Assembly (NCBI RefSeq): GCF_001553645.1
Contig: NZ_CP014231.1
Coordinates: forward strand, 620,001 to 684,000
DNA: 64,000 bases
Source: Leptotrichia sp. oral taxon 847
Lineage (GTDB): Bacteria; Fusobacteriota; Fusobacteriia; Fusobacteriales; Leptotrichiaceae
Direction of reading: 5' to 3'
The translations under genes and the position numbers were made by a program. Shown here in pieces: positions 30,136-43,377 of the stretch (positions are counted from its first letter, which is position 1; each line of letters opens with the position of its first letter). The notes beneath the pieces were generated by a model. That model made no database searches. It was not told where the DNA came from and worked only from the letters and a program-made list of their open reading frames with translations.

Positions 30136-30232
30136 GAATTAATCAATTTTTTATAACTAAATTTATTTTACAATTGAAATAACTTATAAAATGATTATTA
30201 AAAAATTGTTTTTTTAAGAAAGGAAAACTTTT

Positions 30233-31072
30233 ATGAAAAGAAAAAAAAGAATTATAATTCAGCAAAGTGCTAAATTATTTTATTATAAAGGGTATATAAA
30301 TACTAATTTAACAGATATTTTTCAAGAATGTAATATACCAAATGACTATTTTTACAAATTTTTTTCCAGTAAGGAAGAAGTTTTGTTTGAGGTAATCAAA
30401 TATCACACTGAAAATTTGATAAACTTTTTTAACACAATTGTAAATGATTTATCTATTTCCAAATTTAGAGAATTTTTCCAAAAATATTTTGAAAATATAA
30501 AAAACAACAAATTTCACGGAGGAAGTCCACTTGGAAATTTATCACTGGAACTGTCTGATATAAATAATCCTATACGTGAAGAGCTTATAAAATCTTACCA
30601 AAAGATAGAATTACGATTTTCTTTTTTTATAACGACATTAAAATATTCTTCACTGGCAAAACTTTCTGATATATCGTCTGAAAGCTTAGCTAGAATACTA
30701 ATAGCTCTTTTTGAAGGGACAATTCTCCTTTTGAAAACTGAAAAACAAGAAACAGCGATAAATGACTTCTTTATTTTTTTTGATCAAACATTCAAGCCTT
30801 TTGAAAAAGAAGAAGAAGAAAAAATTGAAAAAAATGAAATTGAAGCAAAGAATGAAGAATTAGAAAATAACGATGACGACGACAATTTTCCTGAAGAAAT
30901 TTCCATTGCACAAAATTTTTCTGATGGCTTAGAAAGTATTGAAACACAGGAAAATAATACAAATGCTGAAGATTTTAAAGAGCCAGATATGGAAGAACTT
31001 GAAAAAATGGAAAATTTAACCAATGTTTTTGATGCTTTGAATAGTCACTTTAAAAATACTTTTGAAAAATAA
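30233..31072 (+). CDS. TetR/AcrR-family regulator with a long acidic tail
   Basis: The 279-aa protein starts with a TetR-type helix-turn-helix: RIIIQQSAKLFYYKGYINTN, then LTDIFQECNIPNDYFYKFF with the YxYF-like recognition helix. A helical ligand-binding domain runs to about residue 190. The final 85 residues are very acidic (KEEEEKIEKNEIEAKNEE, then DDDDNFPEE) and are not part of the usual family length of about 190-200. The ATG follows AGAAAGGAAAA. It is monocistronic, with a promoter/palindrome upstream and a bidirectional terminator downstream. No obvious efflux or enzyme gene is adjacent, so the regulated target is unknown. Confidence 0.85.
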   Translation: MKRKKRIIIQQSAKLFYYKGYINTNLTDIFQECNIPNDYFYKFFSSKEEVLFEVIKYHTENLINFFNTIVNDLSISKFREFFQKYFENIKNNKFHGGSPLGNLSLELSDINNPIREELIKSYQKIELRFSFFITTLKYSSLAKLSDISSESLARILIALFEGTILLLKTEKQETAINDFFIFFDQTFKPFEKEEEEKIEKNEIEAKNEELENNDDDDNFPEEISIAQNFSDGLESIETQENNTNAEDFKEPDMEELEKMENLTNVFDALNSHFKNTFEK

Positions 31073-31137
31073 TAAAAATAAAAAAATTACAATTTTTAAA
31101 TTATTTGACAAATATTCACATATATGATATAAATAAG

Positions 31138-31171
31138 TGTCTAAAAGAGACGCCCCATCTCTACATTTAGA
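31138..31171. other. Hairpin in the TetR gene trailer
   Basis: GTCTAAA and GAGA pair with TCTC and TTTAGAC around a short loop, giving a two-part stem. It may be part of the 3' processing or termination region; no T-run follows directly. Confidence 0.4.
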
Positions 31172-31183
31172 CTTCTTTCATAC

Positions 31184-31212
31184 AAAAAAAGCGAGCACAC
31201 GGCTCGTTTTTT
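31184..31212. terminator. Bidirectional terminator between the TetR-like gene and queA
   Basis: A-run, CGAGC, short loop, GCTCG, T-run. It is symmetric, so it can end the TetR transcript on the plus strand and queA on the minus strand; it touches the queA stop codon. Confidence 0.8.
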
Positions 31213-32248
31213 AATACACAAACATCGAATCTCCAAAACTATAAAACCTATATTTCTCTTCAATCGCTTTTTTATACGCAAAAAATACAAAATCTTTTCC
31301 AGCGAATGCTGAAACTAACATAATAAGTGTAGATTTTGGCAAATGAAAATTAGTGATTATCGCATCTACAATTCTAAATTTATAATCTCCATAAATAAAA
31401 ATATTTGTAGCTCCACTTTTTGGAAGAAGTTTACCATTTTCATCTACACAGGATTCTAACGTTCTTACAGAAGTTGTCCCAACCGCTATAACTCTATTCC
31501 CATTTTTTTTAGCTTCATTTACAATTTTTGCAGTCTTTTCAGGAATCCAGTATTTTTCACTATGCATTTTATGCTCTGTTACATCTTCAACTTGCACAGG
31601 TCTAAAAGTCCCAAGCCCAACATCCAAAAACACTTCCGTCAAAATGACGCCTTTTTTCTTTATTTTTTCAAGCAACTCTACTGTAAAATGAAGTCCCGCA
31701 GTTGGTGCTGCAACTGATTCCCCCTGTTTTGCATAAACTGTCTGATAACGATTTTTGTCTGTAAGTTTTTCAGTAATATAAGGTGGAAGTGGCATCTCAC
31801 CTAATTTATCTAATATTTCTTCAAAATTTCCCTCAAAGTCAAATTTCAAAACTCTGTTTCCGTCTTCCTTAATTTCAATTAATTCAGCTTCCAATAGTCC
31901 TTCACTAAACACAATCCTTTGACCTATTTTTAGCTTCTTAGCAGGTTTTAGCAAGACTTCCCAAGTTTTCAAATCATATCTTTTTAATAAAAAACATTCC
32001 ATCAAAGCCCCAATTTCATCTCCATCCAACTTTTTATGTCCAAAAATTCTTGCGGGAATAACTTTTGTCCTGTTTACAACAAGCACATCTCCTTTTTTCA
32101 GATAATCAATTATATCAAAAAAATGTCTATGCTCAAGCGTTTTTTCTTTTTTATTTAATACTAAAAGCCTGGAACTATCTCTCGGCTCCACCGCCTTTTG
32201 TGCAATTAATTCCTTTGGCAATTCAAAATCAAAATCCGATATTTTCAC
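31211..32248 (-). CDS. queA: S-adenosylmethionine:tRNA ribosyltransferase-isomerase
   Basis: QueA builds epoxyqueuosine on tRNA from preQ1 and SAM. The likely start is GTG at 32248, with GAGGAG six bases upstream, giving MKISDFDFELPKELIAQ; the open frame reaching 32320 would run into the terminator of the preceding gene. The 345-aa product is standard length. Conserved parts are LIAQKAVEPRDSSRLLVL, GALMECFLLKR, VAAPTAGLHFT, DVGLGTFRPV and GTTSVRTLES near the end. No other queuosine genes lie in the window. It follows the lysozyme-like exported protein gene and shares a terminator with the TetR gene. Confidence 0.95.
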   Translation of the reverse strand: MKISDFDFELPKELIAQKAVEPRDSSRLLVLNKKEKTLEHRHFFDIIDYLKKGDVLVVNRTKVIPARIFGHKKLDGDEIGALMECFLLKRYDLKTWEVLLKPAKKLKIGQRIVFSEGLLEAELIEIKEDGNRVLKFDFEGNFEEILDKLGEMPLPPYITEKLTDKNRYQTVYAKQGESVAAPTAGLHFTVELLEKIKKKGVILTEVFLDVGLGTFRPVQVEDVTEHKMHSEKYWIPEKTAKIVNEAKKNGNRVIAVGTTSVRTLESCVDENGKLLPKSGATNIFIYGDYKFRIVDAIITNFHLPKSTLIMLVSAFAGKDFVFFAYKKAIEEKYRFYSFGDSMFVY

Positions 32249-32287
32249 TTTTTTCTCCTCTTTATAAATTTTTTTATTAAATTTGAA

Positions 32288-32325
32288 AAAAATGGCAGAA
32301 ACTAAAAAAGTCTCTGCCAAAAAAA
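32288..32325 (-). terminator. Terminator of the exported lysozyme-like protein gene
   Basis: On the minus strand TGGCAGAGAC, a short T-rich loop, TTTCTGCCA and a T7 run, directly after the stop at 32326. Confidence 0.75.
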
Positions 32326-33330
32326 TTATAAACTACCTATTACAAATGTTTTGTAAGTATCGACTCTATTGTACCAGCCTTGTAACCATCTGCTTTCATT
32401 TCTCGGTGCATTTTTTACTCTTCTTTGCAGTACATATTTTGCAGAATTGCTAAATTCCACTAAAGCACTTTGACCTGTAGCCGTTCCTTTCATATTTTCC
32501 AATACTTGTCTTAATCCCCAGGCAACATTATTATATGAAGAAACACCTGATATTCCTTCTCCTTTAAAATTGATATAATCAATTAGTGCATAAAGTCCAT
32601 TGGGAGTTTCCACCATTCTATTAAATTGATTTTTTAAATTTTCTCTATTCGATGACGCATTTAACATTTTTTCCAATGAAGATTTTAGTCTTTCATAAAT
32701 AAACATAACTTGAATATCTCTTGTGTTATTAAAAAAAGAAATTAATTCTTGAATATCCTTATCACCACTAATTTTTTTGCTCATAAGCTCAGATTTACTT
32801 TGCCAAGGTGAAAATCTGTTCTCCGCTAAAATTTTTGGCAATTTGATACCTTTGCTTCTAAAATAAGCAACCATATCAGGAAGACTATCTCCAAATCCAC
32901 TTCTTCCACCACTAGCTTTAAACCAAGTAAAATGACCTATTCCAAGCGAAGGAAAATTTTCTCCATCATTCCAGTCGACTAAATTACTTACCGAACCGCC
33001 TGTTTCATTCTGAAAAATTTTGTTTGCAACCGATAACAGTTGTTCCCTGGTTAATTTTAATTCAGGTATTCCATTTTGAGATTTTCCACTTGTTGTAGAA
33101 ACAAATTCTGTACTGCTTGGTTTTGTGTAACTTCCAGTCTGCTGCATATTTTTTACACTTCTATTTACATTCAAATTAATACTTTGATTATTATATTGAT
33201 TCTTTATTAAATTTTCTAATTGAGAATTTTTACTCGCAGATTTTACTTGTTCTCCAAACGCTGATACTGATAATGTAAATCCTAATAACAAAATTCTTGC
33301 TTTTTTTATGATTTTCCTATCACTAATCAT
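32326..33330 (-). CDS. Exported protein with lysozyme-like NETGG/GIGHF motif
   Basis: The 334-aa protein has GAGGAG eight bases before the ATG and a signal segment (KKARILLLGFTLSVSAFG, cleaved about residue 27). A low-complexity Asn/Gln/Ser-rich linker follows to residue 95. The conserved domain begins KIFQNETGGSVSNLVDWNDG and contains SLGIGHFTWF. The acidic residue in NETGG followed by GIGH suggests a lysozyme-type fold (compare Glu and GxGH in phage lysozymes), so peptidoglycan cleavage is plausible. I know similar uncharacterised exported proteins in Proteobacteria with the same NE-GG and SLGIGHF pattern. Activity is inferred. It stands alone with its own terminator. Confidence 0.65.
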   Translation of the reverse strand: MISDRKIIKKARILLLGFTLSVSAFGEQVKSASKNSQLENLIKNQYNNQSINLNVNRSVKNMQQTGSYTKPSSTEFVSTTSGKSQNGIPELKLTREQLLSVANKIFQNETGGSVSNLVDWNDGENFPSLGIGHFTWFKASGGRSGFGDSLPDMVAYFRSKGIKLPKILAENRFSPWQSKSELMSKKISGDKDIQELISFFNNTRDIQVMFIYERLKSSLEKMLNASSNRENLKNQFNRMVETPNGLYALIDYINFKGEGISGVSSYNNVAWGLRQVLENMKGTATGQSALVEFSNSAKYVLQRRVKNAPRNESRWLQGWYNRVDTYKTFVIGSL

Positions 33331-33424
33331 TGACTCATCTCCTCTTTTTTACTTTTTTAATTTAATTTTTTTTGAAACTATTTTTTTATCATAAGATAAA
33401 CGGCTTGTTTCTAAACCAAAATAT

Positions 33425-34528
33425 TTATGAAATTTTTTGTCCAATTACAACTCTCTCGTTTCCATTTAAGTCTTTAACAATTTCAATATTTTTAAATCCA
33501 AATTTCTCCATAATTTCTTTTACTTTATGACCTTGTTTAAATCCAATTTCAAAAAGTAAAAAACCATTTTCTGCCAAATAATCTTTAGCTTTACTAGAAA
33601 TTTCAAGATAAAAATATAATCCATCATTTTCTGCAAAAAGTGCTTCGCTTGGCTCGTGTAAAGTGTCATCAGACATTATTCCCACTTCACTTAAAGAAAT
33701 ATACGGTGGATTTGACACAATCATATCAAAACTCTTAAATTCAACATTTTCAAATAAATCCGATCTTATAAATTTTATATTTTTTGATTCCAATATTTTT
33801 TTATTTTTTTTAGATGTCATAAGTGCTTTTTCTGACACATCCACACCCAAAACATAACAATTTTCAATTTCTAACGCTATTGTTATTCCTATTATACCAC
33901 TTCCACAGCCAATATCAAGTATTTTTTTTGAAATTTTGTTTTTATTTTCATTTTTTTTTAAAATTTCGATTGCTTTTTGAACCAAAACTTCAGTATCTTG
34001 ACGTGGAATTAATACACCTTTATCTACATAAAACTTTCTTCCATAAAATTCTTGCTCATTTAAAAGATATTGTATCGGAAAGTTTTCTTTTCCAATTTTT
34101 ACAATAAAATTTCTCAATTTATTTTTGTTTTCTTCTGATACTTTGTCACCATATCTAGTAAAAAGCATCATTCGTTCTATCCCTAAAACACTTGAAAATA
34201 TGATTTCAGCTTTTAATTTAGCTTCATTTACATTATTCTTTTCTAAAAAAGAAATACTTTTATCTAGCAAATTTTTTAAATTATCGCCATTTTGACTGTC
34301 AAATACATAAAAAAAATTTTTATTCTTTTTTAATAACTCACTTAATTTTTTTTTTATTTCATCAATTTCTTCATTTAACAATACACTTTCAAAATTTGCA
34401 TAAAGCATTATTCTTGGCATTTTCAATATTTCAGAAAAAATACTTTCCACTTTTAATCTTGCGTGTTTTATTTGTTTTCTTTCCAAATACTCAATAGATT
34501 TATTTAATATAGTCAGTAAGTTATTCAT
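33425..34528 (-). CDS. prmC: Release factor glutamine methyltransferase with duplicated N-terminal domain
   Basis: PrmC methylates the Gln of the GGQ motif in release factors. The methyltransferase core is clear: [12 protein letters not shown] (SAM site) and [10 protein letters not shown] (NPPY, binds the target Gln). Unusually, the N-terminal helical domain occurs twice. Residues 1-65 have [17 protein letters not shown] and [20 protein letters not shown]; residues 83-150 have [17 protein letters not shown] and [20 protein letters not shown]. The total is 367 aa where about 280 is usual. The ATG at 34528 overlaps the prfA stop by eight bases, so it is translationally coupled to its substrate gene. 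Confidence 0.93.
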   Translation of the reverse strand: MNNLLTILNKSIEYLERKQIKHARLKVESIFSEILKMPRIMLYANFESVLLNEEIDEIKKKLSELLKKNKNFFYVFDSQNGDNLKNLLDKSISFLEKNNVNEAKLKAEIIFSSVLGIERMMLFTRYGDKVSEENKNKLRNFIVKIGKENFPIQYLLNEQEFYGRKFYVDKGVLIPRQDTEVLVQKAIEILKKNENKNKISKKILDIGCGSGIIGITIALEIENCYVLGVDVSEKALMTSKKNKKILESKNIKFIRSDLFENVEFKSFDMIVSNPPYISLSEVGIMSDDTLHEPSEALFAENDGLYFYLEISSKAKDYLAENGFLLFEIGFKQGHKVKEIMEKFGFKNIEIVKDLNGNERVVIGQKIS

Positions 34529-35600
34529 TTTCACCAACAACTTTAAGCATTTCAGCCTGGTCATAGGCAATTAGTGCATCTATCATCTCGTCCAAATCTC
34601 CGTCCAAAATAGCTTCCAATCTATGTAAGGTCAATTTAATCCTATGGTCTGTAACTCTTCCTTGTGGAAAATTATACGTTCTAATTTTTTCAGATCTATC
34701 ACCGCTTCCCACTTGAGATCTTCTTTCGTTTTCCACTTCTTTTCTCTGCTTTTCGCATTCCATTTCATACAATTTTGAAACTAATACTTTCATTGCGGCT
34801 TCTTTATTTTTAATTTGTGACCGTCCATCTTGTGAAGTAACTACGAGTCCTGTCGGCAAATGTGTAATTCTAACCGCTGAATCAGTAGTATTTACATGCT
34901 GTCCACCTGCTCCACTTGATCTATAAGTATCAATTTTCAAATCACTTGGATTAATTTCTACTTCACTTACATCATCTATCTCAGGCAACACTGCAACTGT
35001 AATTGTCGAAGTATGAACTCTTCCTGAAGACTCAGTTGCTGGAACCCTTTGTACTCTATGAACTCCACTTTCAAACTTTAGTCTTGAATACGCACCGTGT
35101 CCTTTAATTAAAAATGTTACTTCTTTTAATCCACCTACTCCAATCTCATTTTTATCAATAATTTCTGTTTTCCAACGATTTCTTTCAGCATATCTCGTAA
35201 ACATTCTAAATATGTCGTAAGCAAATAGTGCAGCTTCATCCCCACCTGCTCCCGCTCTGATTTCCATAATAACATTTTTATCGTCATTAGGGTCTTTAGG
35301 CAATAAAAGAACCTTTAGCTGATCTTCCAATAACGGTATTTTTTCTTCAATCAAATGAATTTCTTCAAGCATCATTTCTTTCATTTCGTGATCTTTTTCT
35401 GTTTTCAAATCTTCTTTAAGATTTTCCATTTCTTCTTTTTGCTCTTTATAATAAGTATATTTTTGAACTACTTCATCAATACTGTTCAAAGCCTTATTAT
35501 ATTCCATAATCTTTTTAGGATCACTGGCAACTTCAGGACTCATAAGTAGTTCTGTAAGTTCTTTATGCTTTAAAACAACATCATCTAATTTTTGAAACAT
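34521..35600 (-). CDS. prfA: Peptide chain release factor 1
   Basis: RF1 releases peptides at UAA and UAG. The 359-aa protein has the domain 2 region with [20 protein letters not shown], the catalytic loop [19 protein letters not shown] with GGQ, and the C-terminal [19 protein letters not shown]. Its presence with normal features matters for the in-frame TAG codons seen elsewhere in the window: UAG should be read as stop. It is followed by prmC with overlapping codons, and the tRNA-Asn gene lies about 90 bp upstream on the same strand. Confidence 0.97.
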   Translation of the reverse strand: MFQKLDDVVLKHKELTELLMSPEVASDPKKIMEYNKALNSIDEVVQKYTYYKEQKEEMENLKEDLKTEKDHEMKEMMLEEIHLIEEKIPLLEDQLKVLLLPKDPNDDKNVIMEIRAGAGGDEAALFAYDIFRMFTRYAERNRWKTEIIDKNEIGVGGLKEVTFLIKGHGAYSRLKFESGVHRVQRVPATESSGRVHTSTITVAVLPEIDDVSEVEINPSDLKIDTYRSSGAGGQHVNTTDSAVRITHLPTGLVVTSQDGRSQIKNKEAAMKVLVSKLYEMECEKQRKEVENERRSQVGSGDRSEKIRTYNFPQGRVTDHRIKLTLHRLEAILDGDLDEMIDALIAYDQAEMLKVVGENE

Positions 35601-35692
35601 ATCTATCTTTCAACTCCTATTTTTTTCTCTTTCTTCTTATTATAACAACTTTGATTATAGCATATCTTTCTTTTTTTTTCAACAAAAAAAGT

Positions 35693-35770
35693 GGCGTCCC
35701 CGGTTGGACTTGAACCAACGGCCCTCTGATTAACAGTCAGATGCTCTAACCAGCTGAGCTACGGAGACGC
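35693..35770 (-). tRNA. tRNA-Asn (anticodon GTT)
   Basis: The sequence folds as a cloverleaf: acceptor GCGTCTC with GGGACGC, D-loop AGCTCAGCTGGTTAGAGC, anticodon loop CTGTTAA between TCTGA and TCAGA, and T-loop GGTTCAAGTCC. CCA is not encoded. A T7 run follows directly, likely the end of the rRNA operon transcript. Confidence 0.95.
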
Positions 35771-35782
35771 AAAAAAGAAAAA

Positions 35783-35899
35783 GTTTGGCAATTACCTATT
35801 TTTCCTAGTAAACACTAAGTATCGTAGGCGTAAACAGACTTAACTTCCGGGTTCGAAATGTAGACCGGGTGTATCCCTGTTGCAATAGTCACCAAACAG
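35783..35899 (-). rRNA. rrf: 5S ribosomal RNA
   Basis: The minus strand carries the terminal helix (TTTGGTGACTATTGC with GGTAATTGCCAAA) and the conserved inner segment CCGGTCTACATTTCGAACCC and GAAGTTAAG. It lies between 23S and tRNA-Asn; the ends are accurate to a few bases. Confidence 0.93.
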
Positions 35900-35961
35900 A
35901 ATATAAAGGGTATTGAAAAAAGGCAATGAGAAATAAATAGTAGGCTAAGTAAAAGATAAAA

Positions 35962-38865
<2,904 letters not shown>

Positions 38866-38928
38866 TAACAGAATAAACTATTTTGTTGTAATCTTTTACC
38901 TACTATTCATTTCCCATTGTCCTTGAAT

Positions 38929-39004
38929 TGGTGGAGATAAGCGGGTTCGAACCGCTGACCTCTGCCTTGCAAGGGCAGCGCTCTCCCAACTGAGCTATAT
39001 CCCC
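38929..39004 (-). tRNA. tRNA-Ala (anticodon TGC)
   Basis: Acceptor GGGGATA pairs with TATCTCC, followed by encoded ACCA. Anticodon loop CTTGCAA. It lies in the 16S-23S spacer. Confidence 0.97.
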
Positions 39005-39014
39005 ATACAGAGAA

Positions 39015-39091
<77 letters not shown>

Positions 39092-39130
39092 AAAATCTAA
39101 AAGAAGAAGAAAGTGTAGAAACAAACTCCT

Positions 39131-40645
<1,515 letters not shown>

Positions 40646-40748
40646 CAATATATTAAATTTCACCTTACATATTTTTTAATCTATCACACTTAAATTCTTC
40701 TTCTTTTTTCATTGTCCTTTTGCGACACTTTTTGTATCGACGAAATAT

Positions 40749-40777
40749 ATTATATCAAAGATTTTTTTCCTTGTCAA
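40749..40777 (-). promoter_or_regulatory. rRNA operon promoter
   Basis: Perfect consensus on the minus strand: TTGACA (40772-40777), 17 bases, TATAAT (40749-40754), about 105 bp upstream of 16S. Confidence 0.85.
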
Positions 40778-40954
40778 CTACTTTTTTCTTATTTTTTTCA
40801 TGACAAACGCATAAAAATTTTAAACTACCCTTTTTATTTTCTCATTTTTTTACAATATCACTTTCATACCTCAAAAAACAATTTTAATTCAGAAAGATGC
40901 ATAGAGACTAAAGTCACCAATGATGAATAATTCAAATTTTAGAAATACTTCATA

Positions 40955-40981
40955 GAAAGCCTTAATTATAGGCTTTTTTCT
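40955..40981. terminator. Small terminator-like hairpin left of the integrated element
   Basis: AAGCCT pairs with AGGCTT around an AT loop and is followed on the plus strand by TTTTTCTT. No gene reads into it from the left, so it may belong to sequence displaced by the element. Confidence 0.4.
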
Positions 40982-41017
40982 TGACATTACTTTTAGTCCA
41001 ACGATGGTCCAATTGAC

Positions 41018-41198
41018 AAGGTAAATGGTTATTTTTACAAAATTTAGATATTTAGATACTTTATAATAAAAATTAGTACTTATCAACTCTCATAAGAAAA
41101 ATTATCTCAAAATACCGTATTATTTGGCTTAGTAGAAAGAATAGCTATAAAAAAATATGCTACCCTTGTGATAGCATATTTAAAAAGGAGTTGAAGAA
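41018..41198 (+). repeat. Left direct repeat (att-like) of the integrated element
   Basis: About 181 bp repeated in the same orientation at 53794-53968, with a 7-bp indel and fewer than ten substitutions. It contains a perfect hairpin, AATATGCTA (41154-41162) with TAGCATATT (41172-41180), then AAAAAGGAG. It contains no gene. It marks the left boundary of the element. Confidence 0.85.
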
Positions 41199-41716
41199 CA
41201 AACTCTTTTTTAGCTAAAAAAGTCAGTAAAAATGGGGATAAAATATACATAAGTAACCAACGAGTAACCAACATCGAAAAATAATTAAAATAGCCTTTAT
41301 TTTATAGACATTTATTATCATTTTACAAACTAAAGTAAAAAATCTAGCTATAGTATAAAAATTGATTATCTTAAAATACAGATAATCTTTTTTATTAATT
41401 TTAAAATTAAAAATTCAAACTTATATCAATTTGGGAGCATTATTTTAGTCTAGGCAAGGTATTTTATCCAAAAATTTTCTAAACACTTACCACAAGTCTA
41501 ATACAAGGTTATATGAATGGATAATAAAAAGCTGTATTAGATAAGCCATCCCTATAAGCATAGCACCATTTTCCTGCTTTTACTTAGCATGGCTTTGAAA
41601 TACAAATAATTTTTTTTGAGAAAAAAAATTAGCAACCATTAATTTAATCTGTATAAATTGTTGTAAAAATTATGAAATTAAAAATCTTGACTTTTATATT
41701 TTTTATTAAATAATAA
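41199..41716. other. Non-coding left arm of the integrated element
   Basis: No gene seen. It holds two GTAACCAA motifs (41255 and 41266), possible integrase arm sites, and a 70-bp repeat (R1) described separately. Confidence 0.45.
41453..41525 (+). repeat. R1, about 73-bp non-coding repeat (pair with R2)
   Basis: Starts GGCAAGG, then TTATCCAAAAA, CCACAAG, and GGTTATA-GAATG-ATAA. It aligns to 43201-43273 at roughly three quarters identity. R1 and R2 flank the RelB/YafQ pair and the IS200 copy in the same orientation. Confidence 0.55.
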
Positions 41717-41759
41717 TTGATTTTTAAATATTTTAGATGTATAATATACATATATTATA
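41717..41759 (+). promoter_or_regulatory. Promoter and operator of the RelB/YafQ-type pair
   Basis: TTGATT (41717-41722), 17 bases, TATAAT (41740-41745). The -10 box is the left arm of a perfect inverted repeat, TATAATATA and TATATTATA (41740-41759), a likely autoregulatory site for the antitoxin. Confidence 0.65.
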
Positions 41760-41779
41760 AATTTTAAGGAGTGATAGAA

Positions 41780-42058
41780 ATGAGTGCAACAACTATAAAT
41801 ATAGATGATAACACTAAAAAAGAAGCTCAAGAAATGTTAAAAGATATGGGAATGAATTTGAGTACAGCAGTAAATGTATTTTTAAAACAATTAGTAAAGG
41901 AACAAAGAATACCTTTTGAAATTAAAAATCCTCGTCCAAGACAAGAATTATTAGCTGCTATTAAAGAGGCAGAGGAAATGGAAAAAAGTGGCAATATGGG
42001 TAAAGGTTATTCTTCAGCAAAAGAAATGATAAAGGATATACTGGAAAATGAAGAATAA
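41780..42058 (+). CDS. RelB/DinJ-family antitoxin
   Basis: From the ATG at 41780 (AAGGAG eight bases upstream) the product has 92 aa. The N-terminal ATTINIDDNTKKEAQEML and NLSTAVNVFLKQLV form the ribbon-helix-helix DNA-binding fold of DinJ/RelB. The acidic, flexible C-terminal half (AAIKEAEEMEKSGN) is the toxin-binding part. It should neutralise the toxin encoded next and repress its own promoter at the palindrome just upstream. Its last codons overlap the toxin start, which secures balanced translation. Confidence 0.93.
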   Translation: MSATTINIDDNTKKEAQEMLKDMGMNLSTAVNVFLKQLVKEQRIPFEIKNPRPRQELLAAIKEAEEMEKSGNMGKGYSSAKEMIKDILENEE

Positions 42059-42344
42059 TGATAGAATGACATACTCAATACACACAACCAAACAGTTTCG
42101 TAAGAGTTTGAAACGTGTAGAAAAACGTGGGTATAATATAAATTTATTGGATGAAATTGTAAATATGTTAGCAAAAGGGAAGAAATTGCCTGAAAAAAAT
42201 AAAGACCATTCTTTGAGAGGGAACTTTATAGGACACCGTGAGTGTCATATAGCACCTGATTGGCTATTAATATACAAGATAACAGAAAAGGGGTTGATAC
42301 TGTTATTGACAGATACAGGAACTCACAGCGACTTGTTTGGATAA
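42048..42344 (+). CDS. YafQ-type mRNA interferase toxin (RelE superfamily)
   Basis: The 98-aa protein overlaps the antitoxin by 11 bases; an ATG six codons later (42066) is a possible alternative start. It has the YafQ pattern: FRKSLKRVEKRGYNI, the conserved DHSLRGNFIGHRECHI with the paired His residues, APDWLLIYKI with the Asp-Trp, and the final TDTGTHSDLFG, where the C-terminal His completes the active site. YafQ cuts ribosome-bound mRNA. All catalytic residues seem present, so it may be active. A terminator follows at 42353-42385. Confidence 0.93.
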   Translation: MKNNDRMTYSIHTTKQFRKSLKRVEKRGYNINLLDEIVNMLAKGKKLPEKNKDHSLRGNFIGHRECHIAPDWLLIYKITEKGLILLLTDTGTHSDLFG

Positions 42345-42352
42345 ACTGATTG

Positions 42353-42385
42353 AATCACGGTTATTAATTTAGCTGTGATTTTTTC
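42353..42385 (+). terminator. Terminator of the RelB/YafQ pair
   Basis: AATCAC pairs with GTGATT around an AT-rich loop, followed by TTTTTC. Confidence 0.65.
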
Positions 42386-42404
42386 TTTAAAATTATTTTC
42401 TATA

Positions 42405-43165
42405 AGTCAAGACCACCCTTCAAAAGGGTGGCTTGCTCTACGGCTATAAGCCGTCGGGTCTCCTACTTCGCCTAAAGACGATACTTGACCTTCGTTCAAG
42501 CTACTGTTGTATTTGACTCGTTGCTACCTCTTAAAGAGGTATCCGTACTACTTGCTACCCTTAAAAGGGTCTTCATATTCCTTTACACTTAATTTGTCCA
42601 TCGCTATATCATGTTTCTCCTGTTCGGCTATATATTTTTTTATTGTTGCTTCATTTAAGCCTACTGTGCTTACATAATATCCTTCTGACCAGAAATGTCT
42701 GTTTCCAAATTTATATTTTAAGTTTGCATGCTTATCAAACATCATCAATGCACTTTTCCCTTTCAGATATCCCATAAAACTTGATACACTTATTTTTGGT
42801 GGTATGCTTACCAGCATATGCACGTGATCTTTCATCAGATGTCCTTCTATTATTTCAACTCCTTTATATTCACATAATCTTCTTAAAATTTCTCCCACAC
42901 TTTTTCTGTATTGACTATATACAATTTTTCGTCTATACTTAGGTGTAAATACTATATGATACTTACACATCCATTTAGTATGAGACAGGCTATTAGTTTT
43001 ATTAGCCATATAAACACCTTCCTTTCATTAATAGTAGCTTGAACAACTCTATTATAACGGAAGGTGTATTTTGTTGCAAACTTACGTTTCCGCACCCGCA
43101 TAGCAGGTGGTTTTATGTTTCGCACGCTTTGCGTACTCAACTGACTAAAGTCAATAATAAAAAAC
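42405..43165 (-). mobile_element. IS200/IS605-family insertion (TnpA only)
   Basis: One transposase gene with subterminal hairpins on both sides. Left: CCACCCTT with AAGGGTGG, and GACGGCTT with its partner. Right: CACCTGC with GCGGGTG, and TGACT with AGTCA. There are no terminal inverted repeats, as expected for single-strand peel-and-paste elements. Exact ends are not fixed because the cleavage tetranucleotides cannot be told by eye. No TnpB is present. Confidence 0.75.
42548..43009 (-). CDS. tnpA: IS200-type transposase (Y1 HUH)
   Basis: The 153-aa protein is a complete Y1 transposase: KYHIVFTPKYRRKIVY at the start, the metal-binding HUH motif in DHVHMLVSIPP, and the catalytic Tyr in ATIKKYIAEQEKHD. 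It acts as a dimer on single-stranded hairpin ends. An AAGGAAGG-type site precedes the ATG at 43009. It is the only gene of the insertion and looks intact. Confidence 0.95.
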   Translation of the reverse strand: MANKTNSLSHTKWMCKYHIVFTPKYRRKIVYSQYRKSVGEILRRLCEYKGVEIIEGHLMKDHVHMLVSIPPKISVSSFMGYLKGKSALMMFDKHANLKYKFGNRHFWSEGYYVSTVGLNEATIKKYIAEQEKHDIAMDKLSVKEYEDPFKGSK

Positions 43166-43200
43166 AAGTAGTATCGTTTTGATAGACTTTTTTATTTCAA

Positions 43201-43273
43201 GGCAAGGGTTATTATCCAAAAAAATTTTTAACGAACGCCACAAGGCTGTTACACGGTTATACGAATGAATAAC
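43201..43273 (+). repeat. R2, non-coding repeat related to R1
   Basis: Same layout as R1 (GGCAAGGGTTATTATCC, then CCACAAGG, then GGTTATACGAATGAATAA). It lies at the outer side of the IS200 copy and before the XRE gene terminator. Confidence 0.55.
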
Positions 43274-43301
43274 AAAAGGGCCTAACTCAAAAAACAGGCC
43301 C
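43272..43301 (-). terminator. Terminator of the XRE repressor gene
   Basis: GGGCCT (43278-43283) pairs with AGGCCC (43296-43301); a TTTTG tail follows on the minus strand. Confidence 0.7.
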
Positions 43302-43377
43302 AAATTTAAAATCTATTTTTAGAAAACACATCACTATTTTCTTAATTTTATTTTTATAACTTTAAATACAATAAACT

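Noticed and set aside
29206-30232. Protein-coding gene in the 1-kb gap
   Set aside because: Frames are short and interrupted; the region is explained by two copies of the non-coding repeat.
42405-43165. TnpB or omega-RNA linked to the IS200 copy
   Set aside because: No second ORF and no scaffold-like RNA end; only the Y1 transposase is encoded.
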